64,000 bases of DNA from Desulfobacteraceae bacterium (GCA_003599885.1 QZKW01000076.1:47675-111674); one strand, 5' to 3'. Positions 36,962 through 46,241 are shown, counted from the first letter of the stretch. Numbers and translations are program-made. Notes: generated by a model not told the origin, from the letters alone.

Positions 36962-37657
36962 ATGATTTTTTTTGGTGACAGCTTGATATCCGCACTCATG
37001 CTGATGTTCACCCTTGATTCAGAACTACTTGACATTGTACATGTTTCTTTGAATGTCAGCCTGACATCAACAGTGATAGCCGGTATTATCGGCTTACCTG
37101 CGGGTTTTATCATTTCAACAGGTGAATTTCCTCTTAAAAGAGCCCTGATAACAATTTTAAACACATTGCTTGCCCTGCCGACGGTCGTCATCGGCCTGTT
37201 TGTTTATGTATTGATCTCCAGAAACGGCGTCTTCGGCGTCTATGACCTGTTATACACCCAAAAAGCCATTATTATCGGACAAATTATCCTGATCATCCCG
37301 ATCATGACAACTTTCACCATATCGGCCATCAGCCGGATTGACACAAGATACCGAAAAACCGCCATGACCCTTGGGGCGGATCAATTTCAGACAGCGCTGG
37401 TAATTCTCAAAGAAGCCCGATTTGGCATCACCGCCGCTATTGTCGCAGCCTTTGGCCGCGTCATATCAGAGATCGGCATCTGCATGATGCTCGGCGGCAA
37501 TATCAGCGGATATACCCGAACCATGACCACTGCCATGGCATTGCAATACGATAAAGGCGAATTTGTCCTTGCCATTGCCCTGGGAATCATATTGCTCAGC
37601 ATCAGTCTTGCGGTCAATATCCTGTTCACCTATTTTCAGGGAAAATCCACCGGATGA
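36962..37657 (+). CDS. tupB: Tungstate ABC transporter permease
   Basis: A 231-residue inner-membrane permease with about five to six helices. It matches TupB: the ABC permease EAA-like loop (KTAMTLGADQFQTALVILKEAR) and the signature GRVISEIGICMMLGGNISGYTRTMTTAMAL. Tungstate import supplies tungsten enzymes such as formate dehydrogenases and aldehyde oxidoreductases, common in anaerobes. It overlaps the ATP-binding gene by 4 bases. No substrate-binding protein gene (tupA) is adjacent, so it must be encoded elsewhere. Confidence 0.9.
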   Translation: MIFFGDSLISALMLMFTLDSELLDIVHVSLNVSLTSTVIAGIIGLPAGFIISTGEFPLKRALITILNTLLALPTVVIGLFVYVLISRNGVFGVYDLLYTQKAIIIGQIILIIPIMTTFTISAISRIDTRYRKTAMTLGADQFQTALVILKEARFGITAAIVAAFGRVISEIGICMMLGGNISGYTRTMTTAMALQYDKGEFVLAIALGIILLSISLAVNILFTYFQGKSTG

Positions 37658-38661
37658 CGCTCTATTTCTTAAAAGACATCCGGCAGCATTATAACCATCG
37701 CACTGTCTTGAATATTTCCGAATTAGCACTTACTTCCGGAAACATATACACGCTGACTGGGCCTAATGGGGCCGGAAAAACCACATTACTGAATATATTA
37801 AGCTTTCTCCGGCCGCCATCATCCGGACAGATGGAATTTAATCACCTACCGGTCACATTCAACGCAGCCTGTTTGCAAAAGCTCCGGAAATCCGTTGTTC
37901 TCGTTGACCAGCACCCGATTCTTTTCAGTACAACGGTTTATAAAAATATTGAATTTGGTTTAAAAATAAGAAAAATCCCCCACGACAAAAGAAAACAGAT
38001 CATCCAATCTTCCCTTGATATGGTGGGAATGAAAAAATTCACTAATGCGGATGCCAGATTTCTTTCCGGCGGTGAAACAAGACGGGTTGCCATCGCCCGG
38101 GCCATGGCCTGCTCACCGGATGTTCTTATAATGGATGAACCAACGGCGGATCTTGATCTGGAACATCAGATGACCATCGAAACCATTATTCTGGATATTC
38201 ACCGGCAAAAAAACATCACTATCATTTTCTGCACCCATAACCTCGCTCAGGGCGCACGGTTAACCAGTCACCATATCCATCTGTTCGCCGGACAGATCCA
38301 GGACCATAACCATGAAAACATCTTTAAAGGAGAGATAACAAAAATCAGAGGCAGGCATTATTGCCGAATTACAGAAAAGGTATTGATCCCGACGCCGGCA
38401 ACCGATAAAAGGGAAACAAAGATTTCAATTCATCCCACAGCCATCAGAGTGGCCGACAAAAAAGACGCTGAGCCCGGACTGACCATATTAAAAGGAAAGG
38501 TTATCGGTTTGTCTGAGGACAAGGAGCGGATTCGCGCCACGATTGATGTCGGGGTTTTGATCAGTTTGTTAATGGAAGCATCCGAATATGATGTTCGGAA
38601 CATTCGCATCAACACGATGGTGGACGTAGAGATCAATCCGGACGGCGTCACGCTGTTTTAA
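37654..38661 (+). CDS. tupC: Tungstate ABC transporter ATP-binding protein with C-terminal regulatory domain
   Basis: A 335-residue ABC ATPase. Walker A is GPNGAGKTT (36-44), the signature LSGGE (137-141), Walker B LIMDEPTADLD (158-168) and the H-loop CTHNL. After about residue 250 comes a C-terminal extension ending VDVEINPDGVTLF that looks like a TOBE/MOP-type oxyanion-binding domain, which could give trans-inhibition by tungstate or molybdate. Its start overlaps the tupB stop by 4 bases, so translation is coupled. Confidence 0.9.
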   Translation: MTLYFLKDIRQHYNHRTVLNISELALTSGNIYTLTGPNGAGKTTLLNILSFLRPPSSGQMEFNHLPVTFNAACLQKLRKSVVLVDQHPILFSTTVYKNIEFGLKIRKIPHDKRKQIIQSSLDMVGMKKFTNADARFLSGGETRRVAIARAMACSPDVLIMDEPTADLDLEHQMTIETIILDIHRQKNITIIFCTHNLAQGARLTSHHIHLFAGQIQDHNHENIFKGEITKIRGRHYCRITEKVLIPTPATDKRETKISIHPTAIRVADKKDAEPGLTILKGKVIGLSEDKERIRATIDVGVLISLLMEASEYDVRNIRINTMVDVEINPDGVTLF

Positions 38662-38713
38662 AGAACCGGCATTATCCATGCGTTTAACCCTTGTCAACCG
38701 GAATACGGTTTTT

Positions 38714-39445
38714 ATGAAAACAGCCATTTTATCTGATATTCACTCCAACGCAACCGCCCTGCTGGCGGTTCTGAGGAACATCGAATCTTCCGGAGTGGAT
38801 TCGATTATCAGCCTTGGGGACAATATCGGATACGGTCCGGAGCCTGAAAAAGTCATCAACATTATACGGGCCAAGGAAATTCCTTCCGTAACAGGGAATC
38901 ATGAACTGGGCGTTATTCAACCGGGATTTCTGGCCATATTCAATCCGGTTGCCCGGACTTCCATTGAAATGACCATCGATCTGCTGTCAGACGACAGCAA
39001 GCGGCATCTTAAAAGTTTCAGCAATACCATTGTTCAGGATGACTGCCGGTTTGTCCACGGATTTCCGCCGGAATCGCCAACCAAATATTTATTTGAGGTT
39101 TCAAACGAAGAAATCAAGCAGACACTGGCAAGCATGAATGAACGATTTTGTTTTATCGGGCACACCCATGATCTGGAGATTATTACCCTGGAGGCAGACA
39201 AAGATATGCTTTCCCGGAAACCCTTAAAAAAGGGAAGCCTTACGCTTGACCCCGCAAACAAATACCTCATTAATGCCGGAAGTGTCGGCCAGCCAAGGGA
39301 TGGAAACAATCAGGCGAAATATATAATTTGGGATTCTTCCGCCTGTGAACTGACCGTCAAGTTCGTCAGTTATAATATTTCAGATACTGTCAAAAAAATA
39401 TATAAGGCCGGTCTTCCCGAGCAGCATGCGTTGCGGCTCATGTAA
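38714..39445 (+). CDS. Calcineurin-like metallophosphoesterase
   Basis: A 243-residue enzyme with all metallophosphoesterase blocks: SDIHSN (DxH) at the N-terminus, GDNIGYGP, GNHE, and HTHD near the middle with the final His of a long GSVGQPRDG loop. It resembles the YfcE/MJ0936 group, which hydrolyses simple phosphodiesters; the substrate is unknown. I start at ATG 38714, where the first strand MKTAILSD begins; the ATG 12 codons earlier adds residues with no family match. It follows tupC closely and is ended by a strong terminator. Confidence 0.88.
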   Translation: MKTAILSDIHSNATALLAVLRNIESSGVDSIISLGDNIGYGPEPEKVINIIRAKEIPSVTGNHELGVIQPGFLAIFNPVARTSIEMTIDLLSDDSKRHLKSFSNTIVQDDCRFVHGFPPESPTKYLFEVSNEEIKQTLASMNERFCFIGHTHDLEIITLEADKDMLSRKPLKKGSLTLDPANKYLINAGSVGQPRDGNNQAKYIIWDSSACELTVKFVSYNISDTVKKIYKAGLPEQHALRLM

Positions 39446-39466
39446 ATATCATTAAAGCATGGTAGC

Positions 39467-39514
39467 TTAAGGGCCTCCATTCTCTTAAACATGGGGGCCC
39501 TTAATCCTTTTTTC
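39467..39514 (+). terminator. Rho-independent terminator after the tup-phosphoesterase run
   Basis: TTAAGGGCCTCCAT (39467-39480) pairs with ATGGGGGCCCTTAA (39491-39504) with one G-T wobble around a 10-base loop, followed by TCCTTTTTT. It lies 22 bases after the phosphoesterase stop and 20 bases before the LysM gene stop on the other strand. Confidence 0.88.
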
Positions 39515-39533
39515 GTTCATTAACGCTTCTGGT

Positions 39534-40331
39534 TCAGGGGGTGACAATCAGTTTCTGCCCTGGACGAATCGTCATATCTCCTTTTTTTATTCCATTGAGT
39601 TCCTGAAGCTTTTCAACGCTGATGCCATGTTGTTTTGCAATACGATATAAGGTTTCTCCCTTAGCCACCTGATGCGATGATTTGTTTGCAGTGGCAGCCG
39701 GTAAAACAGGCGGTTTTGCTTTTACCTGGGGCGTTCGCTCAGGCTTGGGCTGAGCAACAACCTTTGGCTGAAGCTGTTGTTTCGGTTTTGCTTCGGCTTT
39801 TGGCTTGGGTTCTGTTTTGGGCTCAGTTTGGGGCTCGGGTTTTGCTTCAACGACCGGTTTTGGTTGTTCGGTCGGTTTTATCATATCTGCTGACGGGGTT
39901 GGAACGGGAGTCATGGATGGATCCATCGGCAAGCCTTGAACCATATGGCCTTCGATGGTATCAAGCTTTTGAATGATTGCTGAAATGGCCTCTGCGTTGG
40001 ATTTTATCCAGATAACCATTTGCTGAGCATCAACCGGTTTTTCAGTGGTGTCATACTTCAGAACGCTGATAGCATCTTTTCTTTCCATGGACTCGACTCT
40101 TTGCTCCAGGCTGCTCAATTGGGCCACCATCGCCTTAAAATCATCCACATCCACTTTGTCTTTTTTGGGAATAAAAACAATAAAAAGAATGATCAGAATA
40201 AACAGCCCGGCACCGATTAAAATCATCGGCATCTCCGCTTTTTCTATGAGTTTTCCGGATTTCTGGTTCTTAAAGGAAGTATAGGGCTCTTCTTCAATTT
40301 CATCACTGTCTGCATCGGTTTTCCAGTTCAT
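39534..40331 (-). CDS. Membrane-anchored LysM protein with Pro/Lys-rich spacer
   Basis: A 265-residue protein. An acidic cytoplasmic head (about 1-30) precedes one membrane helix (about 34-51, MILIGAGLFILIILFIVFI), a coiled coil (DDFKAMVAQLSSLEQRVESME), a long P/K/E/Q-rich low-complexity stretch (about 140-205) and a C-terminal LysM domain (about 215-265) with VAKGETLYRIAKQHGISVEKL. LysM binds peptidoglycan, so the protein probably spans periplasm from inner membrane to cell wall. ATG 40331 has AGGAG 7 bases upstream; the longer start at 40358 does not. The spacer consists of irregular PKPE-type repeats. Confidence 0.85.
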   Translation of the reverse strand: MNWKTDADSDEIEEEPYTSFKNQKSGKLIEKAEMPMILIGAGLFILIILFIVFIPKKDKVDVDDFKAMVAQLSSLEQRVESMERKDAISVLKYDTTEKPVDAQQMVIWIKSNAEAISAIIQKLDTIEGHMVQGLPMDPSMTPVPTPSADMIKPTEQPKPVVEAKPEPQTEPKTEPKPKAEAKPKQQLQPKVVAQPKPERTPQVKAKPPVLPAATANKSSHQVAKGETLYRIAKQHGISVEKLQELNGIKKGDMTIRPGQKLIVTP

Positions 40332-40641
40332 ACGGTTTCTCCTTGCAAAAATAAACAAACATTGGCCCTTTTAATCAAGGGCACGGTTCAATAAAACTAC
40401 TTGTTAATCTTAAATCTACCTGTGAAGCGTTAAAATATGAGGACAAAGTCCAAATGCCGTCTTGACCTTCAGAGTTTTTTTCATTACGTTCGAAATATTA
40501 TCAATGATGGGTAAACGAGCGGCTTCAATGGTCGACGATTTTTTTTTACCATGAAGTAATTTTACCTTATTGTCAATGAAGATGGTGGGATAAAACGCCA
40601 TCTTTGATTATTGACAGTCACCTAATAAAACGGCAATTCCC
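40332..40641. other. Divergent intergenic region with a two-tier hairpin
   Basis: A 310-base gap between the LysM gene and the small 84-residue gene. A minus-strand frame of 61 codons (40416-40601) has no ribosome site or family features and was not called. The hairpin near its right end is listed separately. Confidence 0.5.
40571..40616 (+). repeat. Nested inverted repeat just upstream of the 84-residue gene
   Basis: TGTCAAT (40571-40577) pairs with ATTGACA (40610-40616), and inside it AAGATGG (40579-40585) pairs with CCATCTT (40598-40604) around a 12-base loop. It ends 25 bases before the ATG at 40642 and could be an RNA control element or an operator. No T-run follows. Confidence 0.45.
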
Positions 40642-40896
40642 ATGAAAAAGTACTCCCATGATTTTGTTGAATCCTATGATGGCTTCATGGCCTTTGGCTG
40701 GGACCGTGAAACCGACCGAAACACCGTTAAATGCTATCTTCAGATGTTTTCCGATGATGCGCTGATGCAGGATTTAATCACCAGACTTTCCGGCGAGGAA
40801 CTGGACGAGGTATATACCCTGATTAACCGGCTCTTGAAAACCCATTTAACCGAACCCGAATACCATCGGCTGTTTTTGAAAGAAGACCACCCCTGA
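40642..40896 (+). CDS. Conserved-looking small cytosolic protein
   Basis: An 84-residue acidic protein without Cys pairs or membrane helices. It is rich in aromatic and acidic residues (KKYSHDFVESYDGFMAFGW at the start) and mainly helical toward the end. I recall similar short proteins labelled only as cytoplasmic in desulfobacterial genomes, but cannot name a domain. The ribosome site is weak. It precedes the M29 peptidase gene by 49 bases and may be co-transcribed with it. Confidence 0.62.
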   Translation: MKKYSHDFVESYDGFMAFGWDRETDRNTVKCYLQMFSDDALMQDLITRLSGEELDEVYTLINRLLKTHLTEPEYHRLFLKEDHP

Positions 40897-40945
40897 TTTT
40901 TCAGTAGATTGAAATTTATATGCATTCTGGAAGGAGAAACCATTC

Positions 40946-42145
40946 ATGTTCAGCGATAAACAGCTTCACCGTTATGCGGATGTGCTGCTGTGGGGGTTAA
41001 AAACCGCCCGGACCGGTAAAATTAAAAAAAATGAGATTATTCTCATCCGATATGATATAGCCGCTATAAAACTTGTTGAAATAATGCACAAAAAACTGCT
41101 TGAAGCCGGTTTAAACCCGGTTCACCGGCTGTTGCAAACACCGGATATGGAAAAAAATTTTTATTCTCTCTCCTCAATCAAGCAACTTACATTCATACCG
41201 CCAGGGGAAGAAGAACTTTACAACCATCTTAACGGCACCATCGCCATTCTGGCTCCGGAGTCATTGACCCACCTGAGTGACGTTGATCCGTCAAGAATCG
41301 CCAAATCATTGATCGCCCGTAAACCCTTCCGGGCGATTCTGGACCATCGGGAAGAAAAAGGGCAGTTCAGCTGGACCCTGTGCATGTTTCCCACTCAGGA
41401 ACTGGCCCGTCATGCCGGCATGAGCATTGAAGAATACACCCGCCAGATTGCAAACGCCTGCTTTTTAAACCGCACTGACCCGATTGCCCAATGGGAATCT
41501 GTTTTCAAACAAGCCCAGTCCATCAAACAATGGTTGAACCAAATGGATGTTAAAAAATTTCATGTGGAATCAGACCATATTGATCTGGACATCACTCCGG
41601 GAGAACAACGGAAATGGATCGGCATCTCCGGCCACAATATCCCCAGTTTTGAGCTGTTTATATCCCCTGACTGGCGGGGCACCAATGGCATTTATTATGC
41701 TGACCAGCCGTCCTATCGAAGCGGCAATTATGTGAAAGGCATCCGGATTGAGTTTAAAAAAGGGAAAGCCATTCACGCCACAGCCGAACAGGGTGAAGAA
41801 TTTTTGAACAATCAACTGGCAATGGATGCGGGCGCAAACAAATTGGGCGAATTCTCCTTAACCGACAAAACGTTTTCAAAAATCAATCAGTTTATGGCCA
41901 ACACCCTGTTTGATGAAAATTACGGCGGAAAATACGGCAACAGCCATGTGGCGCTGGGCGCTTCCTATTCCGACACATACAGCGGCAATCCATCCGAATT
42001 GACCAAGGAGATTAAAACAGAACTTGGGTTTAATGATTCGGCCCTGCACTGGGATATTGTGAACACTGAAAACAAGCGGGTTACCGCCCATCTGAAGTCA
42101 GGCGAAAAAACAGTCATCTATGAAGACGGCCGTTTCACTTTATAA
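40946..42145 (+). CDS. M29-family metallo-aminopeptidase
   Basis: A 399-residue peptidase of the M29 (thermophilic AmpS/PepS-like) family. Seen: the RYDIAA strand in the N-terminal domain; ITPGEQRKWIG and NIPSFELFISPDWRGTNG in the middle; and the C-terminal catalytic cluster with the conserved metal-site segments EQGEEFLN, GANKLGEFSL, FDENYGGKYGNSHVALG and SALHWDIV, which carry the Glu, His and Asp ligands of the two-metal centre. It is cytoplasmic. GGAG lies 8-9 bases upstream of the ATG. It is followed directly by manA with one base between. Confidence 0.92.
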   Translation: MFSDKQLHRYADVLLWGLKTARTGKIKKNEIILIRYDIAAIKLVEIMHKKLLEAGLNPVHRLLQTPDMEKNFYSLSSIKQLTFIPPGEEELYNHLNGTIAILAPESLTHLSDVDPSRIAKSLIARKPFRAILDHREEKGQFSWTLCMFPTQELARHAGMSIEEYTRQIANACFLNRTDPIAQWESVFKQAQSIKQWLNQMDVKKFHVESDHIDLDITPGEQRKWIGISGHNIPSFELFISPDWRGTNGIYYADQPSYRSGNYVKGIRIEFKKGKAIHATAEQGEEFLNNQLAMDAGANKLGEFSLTDKTFSKINQFMANTLFDENYGGKYGNSHVALGASYSDTYSGNPSELTKEIKTELGFNDSALHWDIVNTENKRVTAHLKSGEKTVIYEDGRFTL

Positions 42146-42146
42146 T

Positions 42147-43337
42147 ATGAACCAGCCATTCAAATTAAAAAACCCCATTCAAACATACGCCTGGGGATCT
42201 CATTCAGCCATTCAGCAAGTGATGGGCATTCCGCCGACCACCGATCCCTGGGCGGAATTATGGATGGGCGCTCATCCGATCGCGCCGTCCCAAGTTTATA
42301 CTCACAATGATTGGGTTTCATTAGATTCCTTCATCCGCCAATCGCCCGAACAAATGCTGGGAGAAAAAACAGCCCAAAAATATCAAAAGACCCTGCCCTA
42401 TTTGTTTAAACTCCTGGCTGCGGAAAAGCCGCTTTCCATTCAGGCCCATCCCGACAGGAGGCAGGCGGAAAATGGATTTGACCGGGAAAACCGGCTGGGC
42501 ATAAAACTGGACTCGCCAAATCGCAATTATAGAGATCCCCGGCATAAACCGGAATGTATTTGCGCACTGACACCGTTTACCGGACTCAAAGGGTTTCGTA
42601 AAATTGACGATATGGCTTCACTGCTTTCGGCGCTCTGCCCCGAAAGTCTGGCAGATGAGCTTGATATTTTGCGGACAAAAGGTTTAAAATTTTTTTTCCA
42701 TTCCCTGATGGCGATCCCCATTGAAAAAAAAAAAGCGGTCATCCGTGAAACAATCAAAACCGCAAAAGAACAGGCTGCCGCGAATCCCATTTTTCAGTGG
42801 ATTCTTACTCTTTACTTGCATTATCCGGAGGATATCGGCATCCTGTCACCGGCAATCCTGAATTTGTTCCGTCTGGCGCCGGGCGAGGCATTATTTCTGC
42901 CTGCCGGAGAACTGCACGCTTATCTTGATGGCTTAGGGATTGAGCTGATGGCCAATTCCGACAATGTTCTGCGCGGCGGCCTGACGCCGAAACATATCGA
43001 TGTGCCGGAACTCATGAACATCCTGAATTTCAATGAATCGACGGTTTCAATACTTTACCCTGAGAGGATTTCTGATTTTGAAGACAGATATCCGGTGTTG
43101 GCCGAAGAATTTTCCCTTAGTGTGATCAATATTACCAACGCCGCCTTTTTCAGTTCATCGGAGCATAAAAGTCCTGAAATTGTCCTGTGCACACAGGGTA
43201 AGGCGGATTTGTCTTGCGATAATCCCACGGTTTTCATCCATCTGAATGCCGGGGATGCCGCATTCATTCCCGCTTGCGTTGATCGCTATAAAATTATCGG
43301 GGATGCCCGGATTTACAAAGCCGGTGTGCCGGTTTGA
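42147..43337 (+). CDS. manA: Mannose-6-phosphate isomerase, class I
   Basis: A 396-residue type I phosphomannose isomerase that interconverts fructose 6-phosphate and mannose 6-phosphate, feeding GDP-mannose for polysaccharides. The zinc ligands are visible: Gln99 and His101 in SIQAHPD, Glu137 in RHKPE, and a later His in the ELHAYLDGLGIELMANSDN block, the classic signature. ATG 42147 begins the family start (NQPFKLKNPIQTYAWGS), one base after the peptidase stop. An upstream ATG at 42120 lies inside the peptidase gene and was rejected. Confidence 0.94.
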   Translation: MNQPFKLKNPIQTYAWGSHSAIQQVMGIPPTTDPWAELWMGAHPIAPSQVYTHNDWVSLDSFIRQSPEQMLGEKTAQKYQKTLPYLFKLLAAEKPLSIQAHPDRRQAENGFDRENRLGIKLDSPNRNYRDPRHKPECICALTPFTGLKGFRKIDDMASLLSALCPESLADELDILRTKGLKFFFHSLMAIPIEKKKAVIRETIKTAKEQAAANPIFQWILTLYLHYPEDIGILSPAILNLFRLAPGEALFLPAGELHAYLDGLGIELMANSDNVLRGGLTPKHIDVPELMNILNFNESTVSILYPERISDFEDRYPVLAEEFSLSVINITNAAFFSSSEHKSPEIVLCTQGKADLSCDNPTVFIHLNAGDAAFIPACVDRYKIIGDARIYKAGVPV

Positions 43338-43373
43338 CCTTCTGCAATCATTTTGACGCGCCTAATTTCCTCA

Positions 43374-44018
43374 ATGAAACTGATAATTAATGAAATTTTT
43401 TACAGCATACAGGGTGAATCCCTGTATGCTGGCCTGCCCTGCGTATTTATACGGCTGACCGGATGCAACCTGCGCTGCGCCTATTGCGACACCCGATATG
43501 CCTATGATGAGGGGGGAGAAATGTCCATTGAATCCATCATGGAACAAATCGCTGTGTATCCGTGTCGCCGGGTGGAAATCACGGGCGGTGAACCCCTGTG
43601 CCAGGAGGCTGCCCCGCAGTTGATTTCCCGCTTGATTGACACAGGCTATACCGTACTGCTGGAAACAAACGGCACCCTGGACATCCGCCAGGTTGACGAA
43701 CGGTGCATAAAAATAGTAGACGTCAAATGCCCGGGAAGCGGGGCATTTCAAAAAAACAACCTTCACAATTTAAATTATTTATGCCCTGACGATCAGGTTA
43801 AATTTGTACTCATGGACGCCAATGATTATGAATTTGCCAAACAAGTGGTCCGTTCCGCCGGTTTGGCTTCACGACAAATACCGGTTCTGTTTTCTCCGGT
43901 ATCCGCAATGCTTGATCCGGCAACCCTGGCCGAATGGATATTAAAGGATGGGCTCGACATCAGGCTTCAGCTTCAACTTCACACAATACTCTGGCCCCGC
44001 GACAGCAAAGGCAGGTAA
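43374..44018 (+). CDS. queE: 7-carboxy-7-deazaguanine synthase
   Basis: A 214-residue radical SAM enzyme of queuosine biosynthesis that contracts carboxytetrahydropterin to the deazapurine core. Seen: [16 protein letters not shown] at the N-terminus, the cluster motif Cys31-x3-Cys35-x2-Cys38 ([10 protein letters not shown]), ITGGEPL, and a late VKFV strand. ATG 43374 gives the family start; the TTG at 43353 is not needed. The next gene, queC, starts 4 bases after its stop. Confidence 0.95.
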   Translation: MKLIINEIFYSIQGESLYAGLPCVFIRLTGCNLRCAYCDTRYAYDEGGEMSIESIMEQIAVYPCRRVEITGGEPLCQEAAPQLISRLIDTGYTVLLETNGTLDIRQVDERCIKIVDVKCPGSGAFQKNNLHNLNYLCPDDQVKFVLMDANDYEFAKQVVRSAGLASRQIPVLFSPVSAMLDPATLAEWILKDGLDIRLQLQLHTILWPRDSKGR

Positions 44019-44022
44019 AAAG

Positions 44023-44724
44023 ATGGAAAACCATCCTAAAAAGGCCATAGTGCTCACGAGCGGCGGCCTGGATTCAACGACCGTTTTAGCGATTGCGCGG
44101 TCCGAAAACTTCCAGTGCTACAGTTTGAGCTTTTTCTATGATCAACGGCATGAAGTTGAATTAATGGCTGCAAAAAACATTGCCAAAACCTTCGGCGTTC
44201 AAAAGCATCTGGTACTCAATCTGGACCTGGGCCGCATCGGAGGCTCTGCCCTGACCAGTGAAATGGCAGTTCCCAAAAATCGAGACATGGAACAAATGGC
44301 CCACGGCATTCCCGCCACCTATGTACCGGCCCGGAATACCATTTTTCTCTCCCACGCGCTTGCCTGGGCGGAGGTTCTCGGCGCCAGTGATATTTTTATC
44401 GGTGTCAACGCTGTGGATTACAGCGGATATCCGGATTGTCGGCCCGAATACCTGTCCGCTTTCGAAAAAATGGCCAATCTTGCGCTCAAATCAGCAGTGG
44501 AGGGCCGATCGAGCATTCGCATTCAGACGCCCCTGCTTTATCTCAGCAAAGCAGAAATTATTCGGAAGGGCCTTGAGCTTGGCGTTGATTACACCATCAC
44601 CCACAGTTGTTATGATCCGGATTTCAAAGGCCGTGCCTGCGGATTTTGCGACAGTTGCCTTTTGAGGAAAAAAGGGTTTGAAGAAGCGGGCGTTCCTGAT
44701 CCGACCGTTTACACAACTGATTGA
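44023..44724 (+). CDS. queC: 7-cyano-7-deazaguanine synthase
   Basis: A 233-residue ATP-dependent enzyme that turns carboxydeazaguanine into preQ0. Seen: the PP-loop SGGLDST (13-19), [11 protein letters not shown] and [17 protein letters not shown], and the C-terminal four-Cys zinc site (Cys in HSCYDP, then ACGFCDSC). ATG 44023 has AGG 7 bases upstream inside the end of queE; a longer frame into queE (43948) has no merit. Together queE and queC form a translationally coupled pair. QueD and QueF are not in the window. Confidence 0.96.
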   Translation: MENHPKKAIVLTSGGLDSTTVLAIARSENFQCYSLSFFYDQRHEVELMAAKNIAKTFGVQKHLVLNLDLGRIGGSALTSEMAVPKNRDMEQMAHGIPATYVPARNTIFLSHALAWAEVLGASDIFIGVNAVDYSGYPDCRPEYLSAFEKMANLALKSAVEGRSSIRIQTPLLYLSKAEIIRKGLELGVDYTITHSCYDPDFKGRACGFCDSCLLRKKGFEEAGVPDPTVYTTD

Positions 44725-44730
44725 TTCCGG

Positions 44731-44769
44731 CTATAATCCTTTGTTTGGATACATTATAGTATTTTTTTT
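44731..44769 (+). terminator. Possible weak terminator after queC
   Basis: CTATAATCC and GGATACATTATAG form an AT-rich bulged hairpin (44731-44759), followed by eight T residues (44762-44769). It lies 6 bases past the queC stop and before the exonuclease gene. The stem is weak. Confidence 0.35.
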
Positions 44770-44796
44770 ACCCATCTTGCAGGATAACTCTATTTC

Positions 44797-45657
44797 ATGC
44801 TCAAAAACACCTTCTCACACCTCACAAAAATCGGACCCAAACGAGAGGCCGCCCTCTGGGAAAACGCTATTTGTTCATGGGATGATCTTTTAGCCGCCCT
44901 GGATACAAACAGCCGGTCCACAAAAAGGCTCGCACCTCCCGTCAAAAAGGAACTGGAAGACTCCCTTACCTGTTATGCCGACCATAACGCCCGGTGGTTT
45001 GCCGACAGGCTTCCGTCCACTGACACCTGGCGGCTGTTTCCGGATTTTCAGAACAGCGTTGCCTATGTGGATATCGAAACCACAGGCCTGAATATGCCGG
45101 GAAGCCCGCCGGACATCACCACCATCGCCCTCTATGATGGAAAAACCGTTCGCTGGTATGTCAATGGTAAAAACCTCGATGATTTCAAGAAAGATATCTT
45201 ACAATATAAACTACTTGTCACCTTTAACGGCAAGACCTTTGACGTGCCGGTCATAGAATCGTTCTTTAATATCCGGATGAATCAGGCCCATATTGATTTG
45301 CGGTATGTGCTTAAAAGCCTGGGGTATTCGGGGGGGCTGAAACGCTGCGAACAAAAACTGGGAATCCGCCGTGAGGGACTCGATGGTGTGGACGGTTTTT
45401 TTGCCGTCATGCTTTGGGATGACTACCGCCATCGCAAAAATATCAAATCTCTGGAAACCCTTTTGGCCTACAACATTGAAGATACCGTCAATCTTGAACG
45501 ATTGATGGTCATGGCCTTTAATCAGAAAATCAGCCGGTTCCATCATGTATCAGTGGACCGTCTGCCGGAACCGGTTGCGCCCTCACTGCCGTTTGCCCCG
45601 GACATGGCAACCATCGACCGGATTAAATATCAACGCCCTCATTCTTTTCAATACTGA
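44797..45657 (+). CDS. YprB-like RNase-H-fold exonuclease domain protein
   Basis: A 286-residue protein. The first 75 residues are a helical domain that begins with a helix-hairpin-like KIGPKREAALW. Residues about 85-260 are an RNase-H-fold DEDD exonuclease domain: VDIETTGL (Asp92, Glu94), TFNGKTFDVPV with the second acidic block, and YNIEDTVNL with the last Asp. The family (Bacillus YprB type) is annotated ribonuclease-H-like, and its substrate is unknown. Its TGA overlaps the ATG of the next gene by one base. Confidence 0.85.
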   Translation: MLKNTFSHLTKIGPKREAALWENAICSWDDLLAALDTNSRSTKRLAPPVKKELEDSLTCYADHNARWFADRLPSTDTWRLFPDFQNSVAYVDIETTGLNMPGSPPDITTIALYDGKTVRWYVNGKNLDDFKKDILQYKLLVTFNGKTFDVPVIESFFNIRMNQAHIDLRYVLKSLGYSGGLKRCEQKLGIRREGLDGVDGFFAVMLWDDYRHRKNIKSLETLLAYNIEDTVNLERLMVMAFNQKISRFHHVSVDRLPEPVAPSLPFAPDMATIDRIKYQRPHSFQY

Positions 45658-46241
45658 TGAAACCTGCCTTCCCGACAATTCTGTGCTTCCTGCTGATGTT
45701 TTGCGCCCCGGCAATGGCAGCCGCCGATGGCAGCCCATGGCGAACGGAACTGGGATACCGGTTTTTAAACAACGCCGATGAACTGAAAGACACCTGCAAA
45801 CACATTGCCGAAAATTCAGGGGAAAACGGGGATGTCTATAACTTTTCCATAAGTCTGAACATCCAGCCTTATCGTCAGTTTGACAATGGATTCCAGATCG
45901 GTGCGGGCATCGGGCCATTAATCATTGTTGCAGGCGACGCCTGGCATCTTCTGCTTCCGGTCAACGCCACTCTTGGACAGTCTTTTTTTGTCCAATCACC
46001 GGTTTCTCCCTATATAAAAACCGGGATTTCTTATCATTTATCGGATGGAAAAAATCATTCGGAATCAACGCCGGGGCTCTATGCCGGTATGGGCATCCGG
46101 TTTTTCAACAAAAAGCCTGTGAAAATGGGCATGGAAATCGCTTATGACAGCGCCCGGACGAAACTTTATGACCCCATTGAGCGGAAAAGCCATACCATTT
46201 TAACCGGTGAATTGACCCTGTGTGTTTTTGCGGATTTTTAG
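45657..46241 (+). CDS. Outer-membrane beta-barrel protein, function unknown
   Basis: A 194-residue exported protein. A signal peptide (about 1-22, ending AMA-A) precedes alternating strand pattern with aromatic girdle residues (YNFSISLNIQPYRQF, LYAGMGIRFF) and a terminal FADF ending in Phe. It resembles acyloxyacyl-hydrolase/PagL-like or OmpW-like small barrels in size but lacks a catalytic motif that I recognise. The start codon overlaps the exonuclease stop (TGATG), so translation is coupled to an apparently unrelated cytosolic gene. Confidence 0.68.
   Translation: MKPAFPTILCFLLMFCAPAMAAADGSPWRTELGYRFLNNADELKDTCKHIAENSGENGDVYNFSISLNIQPYRQFDNGFQIGAGIGPLIIVAGDAWHLLLPVNATLGQSFFVQSPVSPYIKTGISYHLSDGKNHSESTPGLYAGMGIRFFNKKPVKMGMEIAYDSARTKLYDPIERKSHTILTGELTLCVFADF

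Noticed and set aside
39677..39976. Plus-strand frame across the Pro/Lys-rich spacer of the LysM gene
   Set aside because: It is the complement of repetitive PKPE-type codons and translates to low-complexity Leu/Gln/Val.
40416..40601. 61-codon minus-strand small gene in the LysM upstream gap
   Set aside because: No ribosome site and no recognisable composition or motif; likely chance.
43338..43373. PreQ1 riboswitch upstream of queE
   Set aside because: The gap after manA is too short and shows no H-type pseudoknot pattern.
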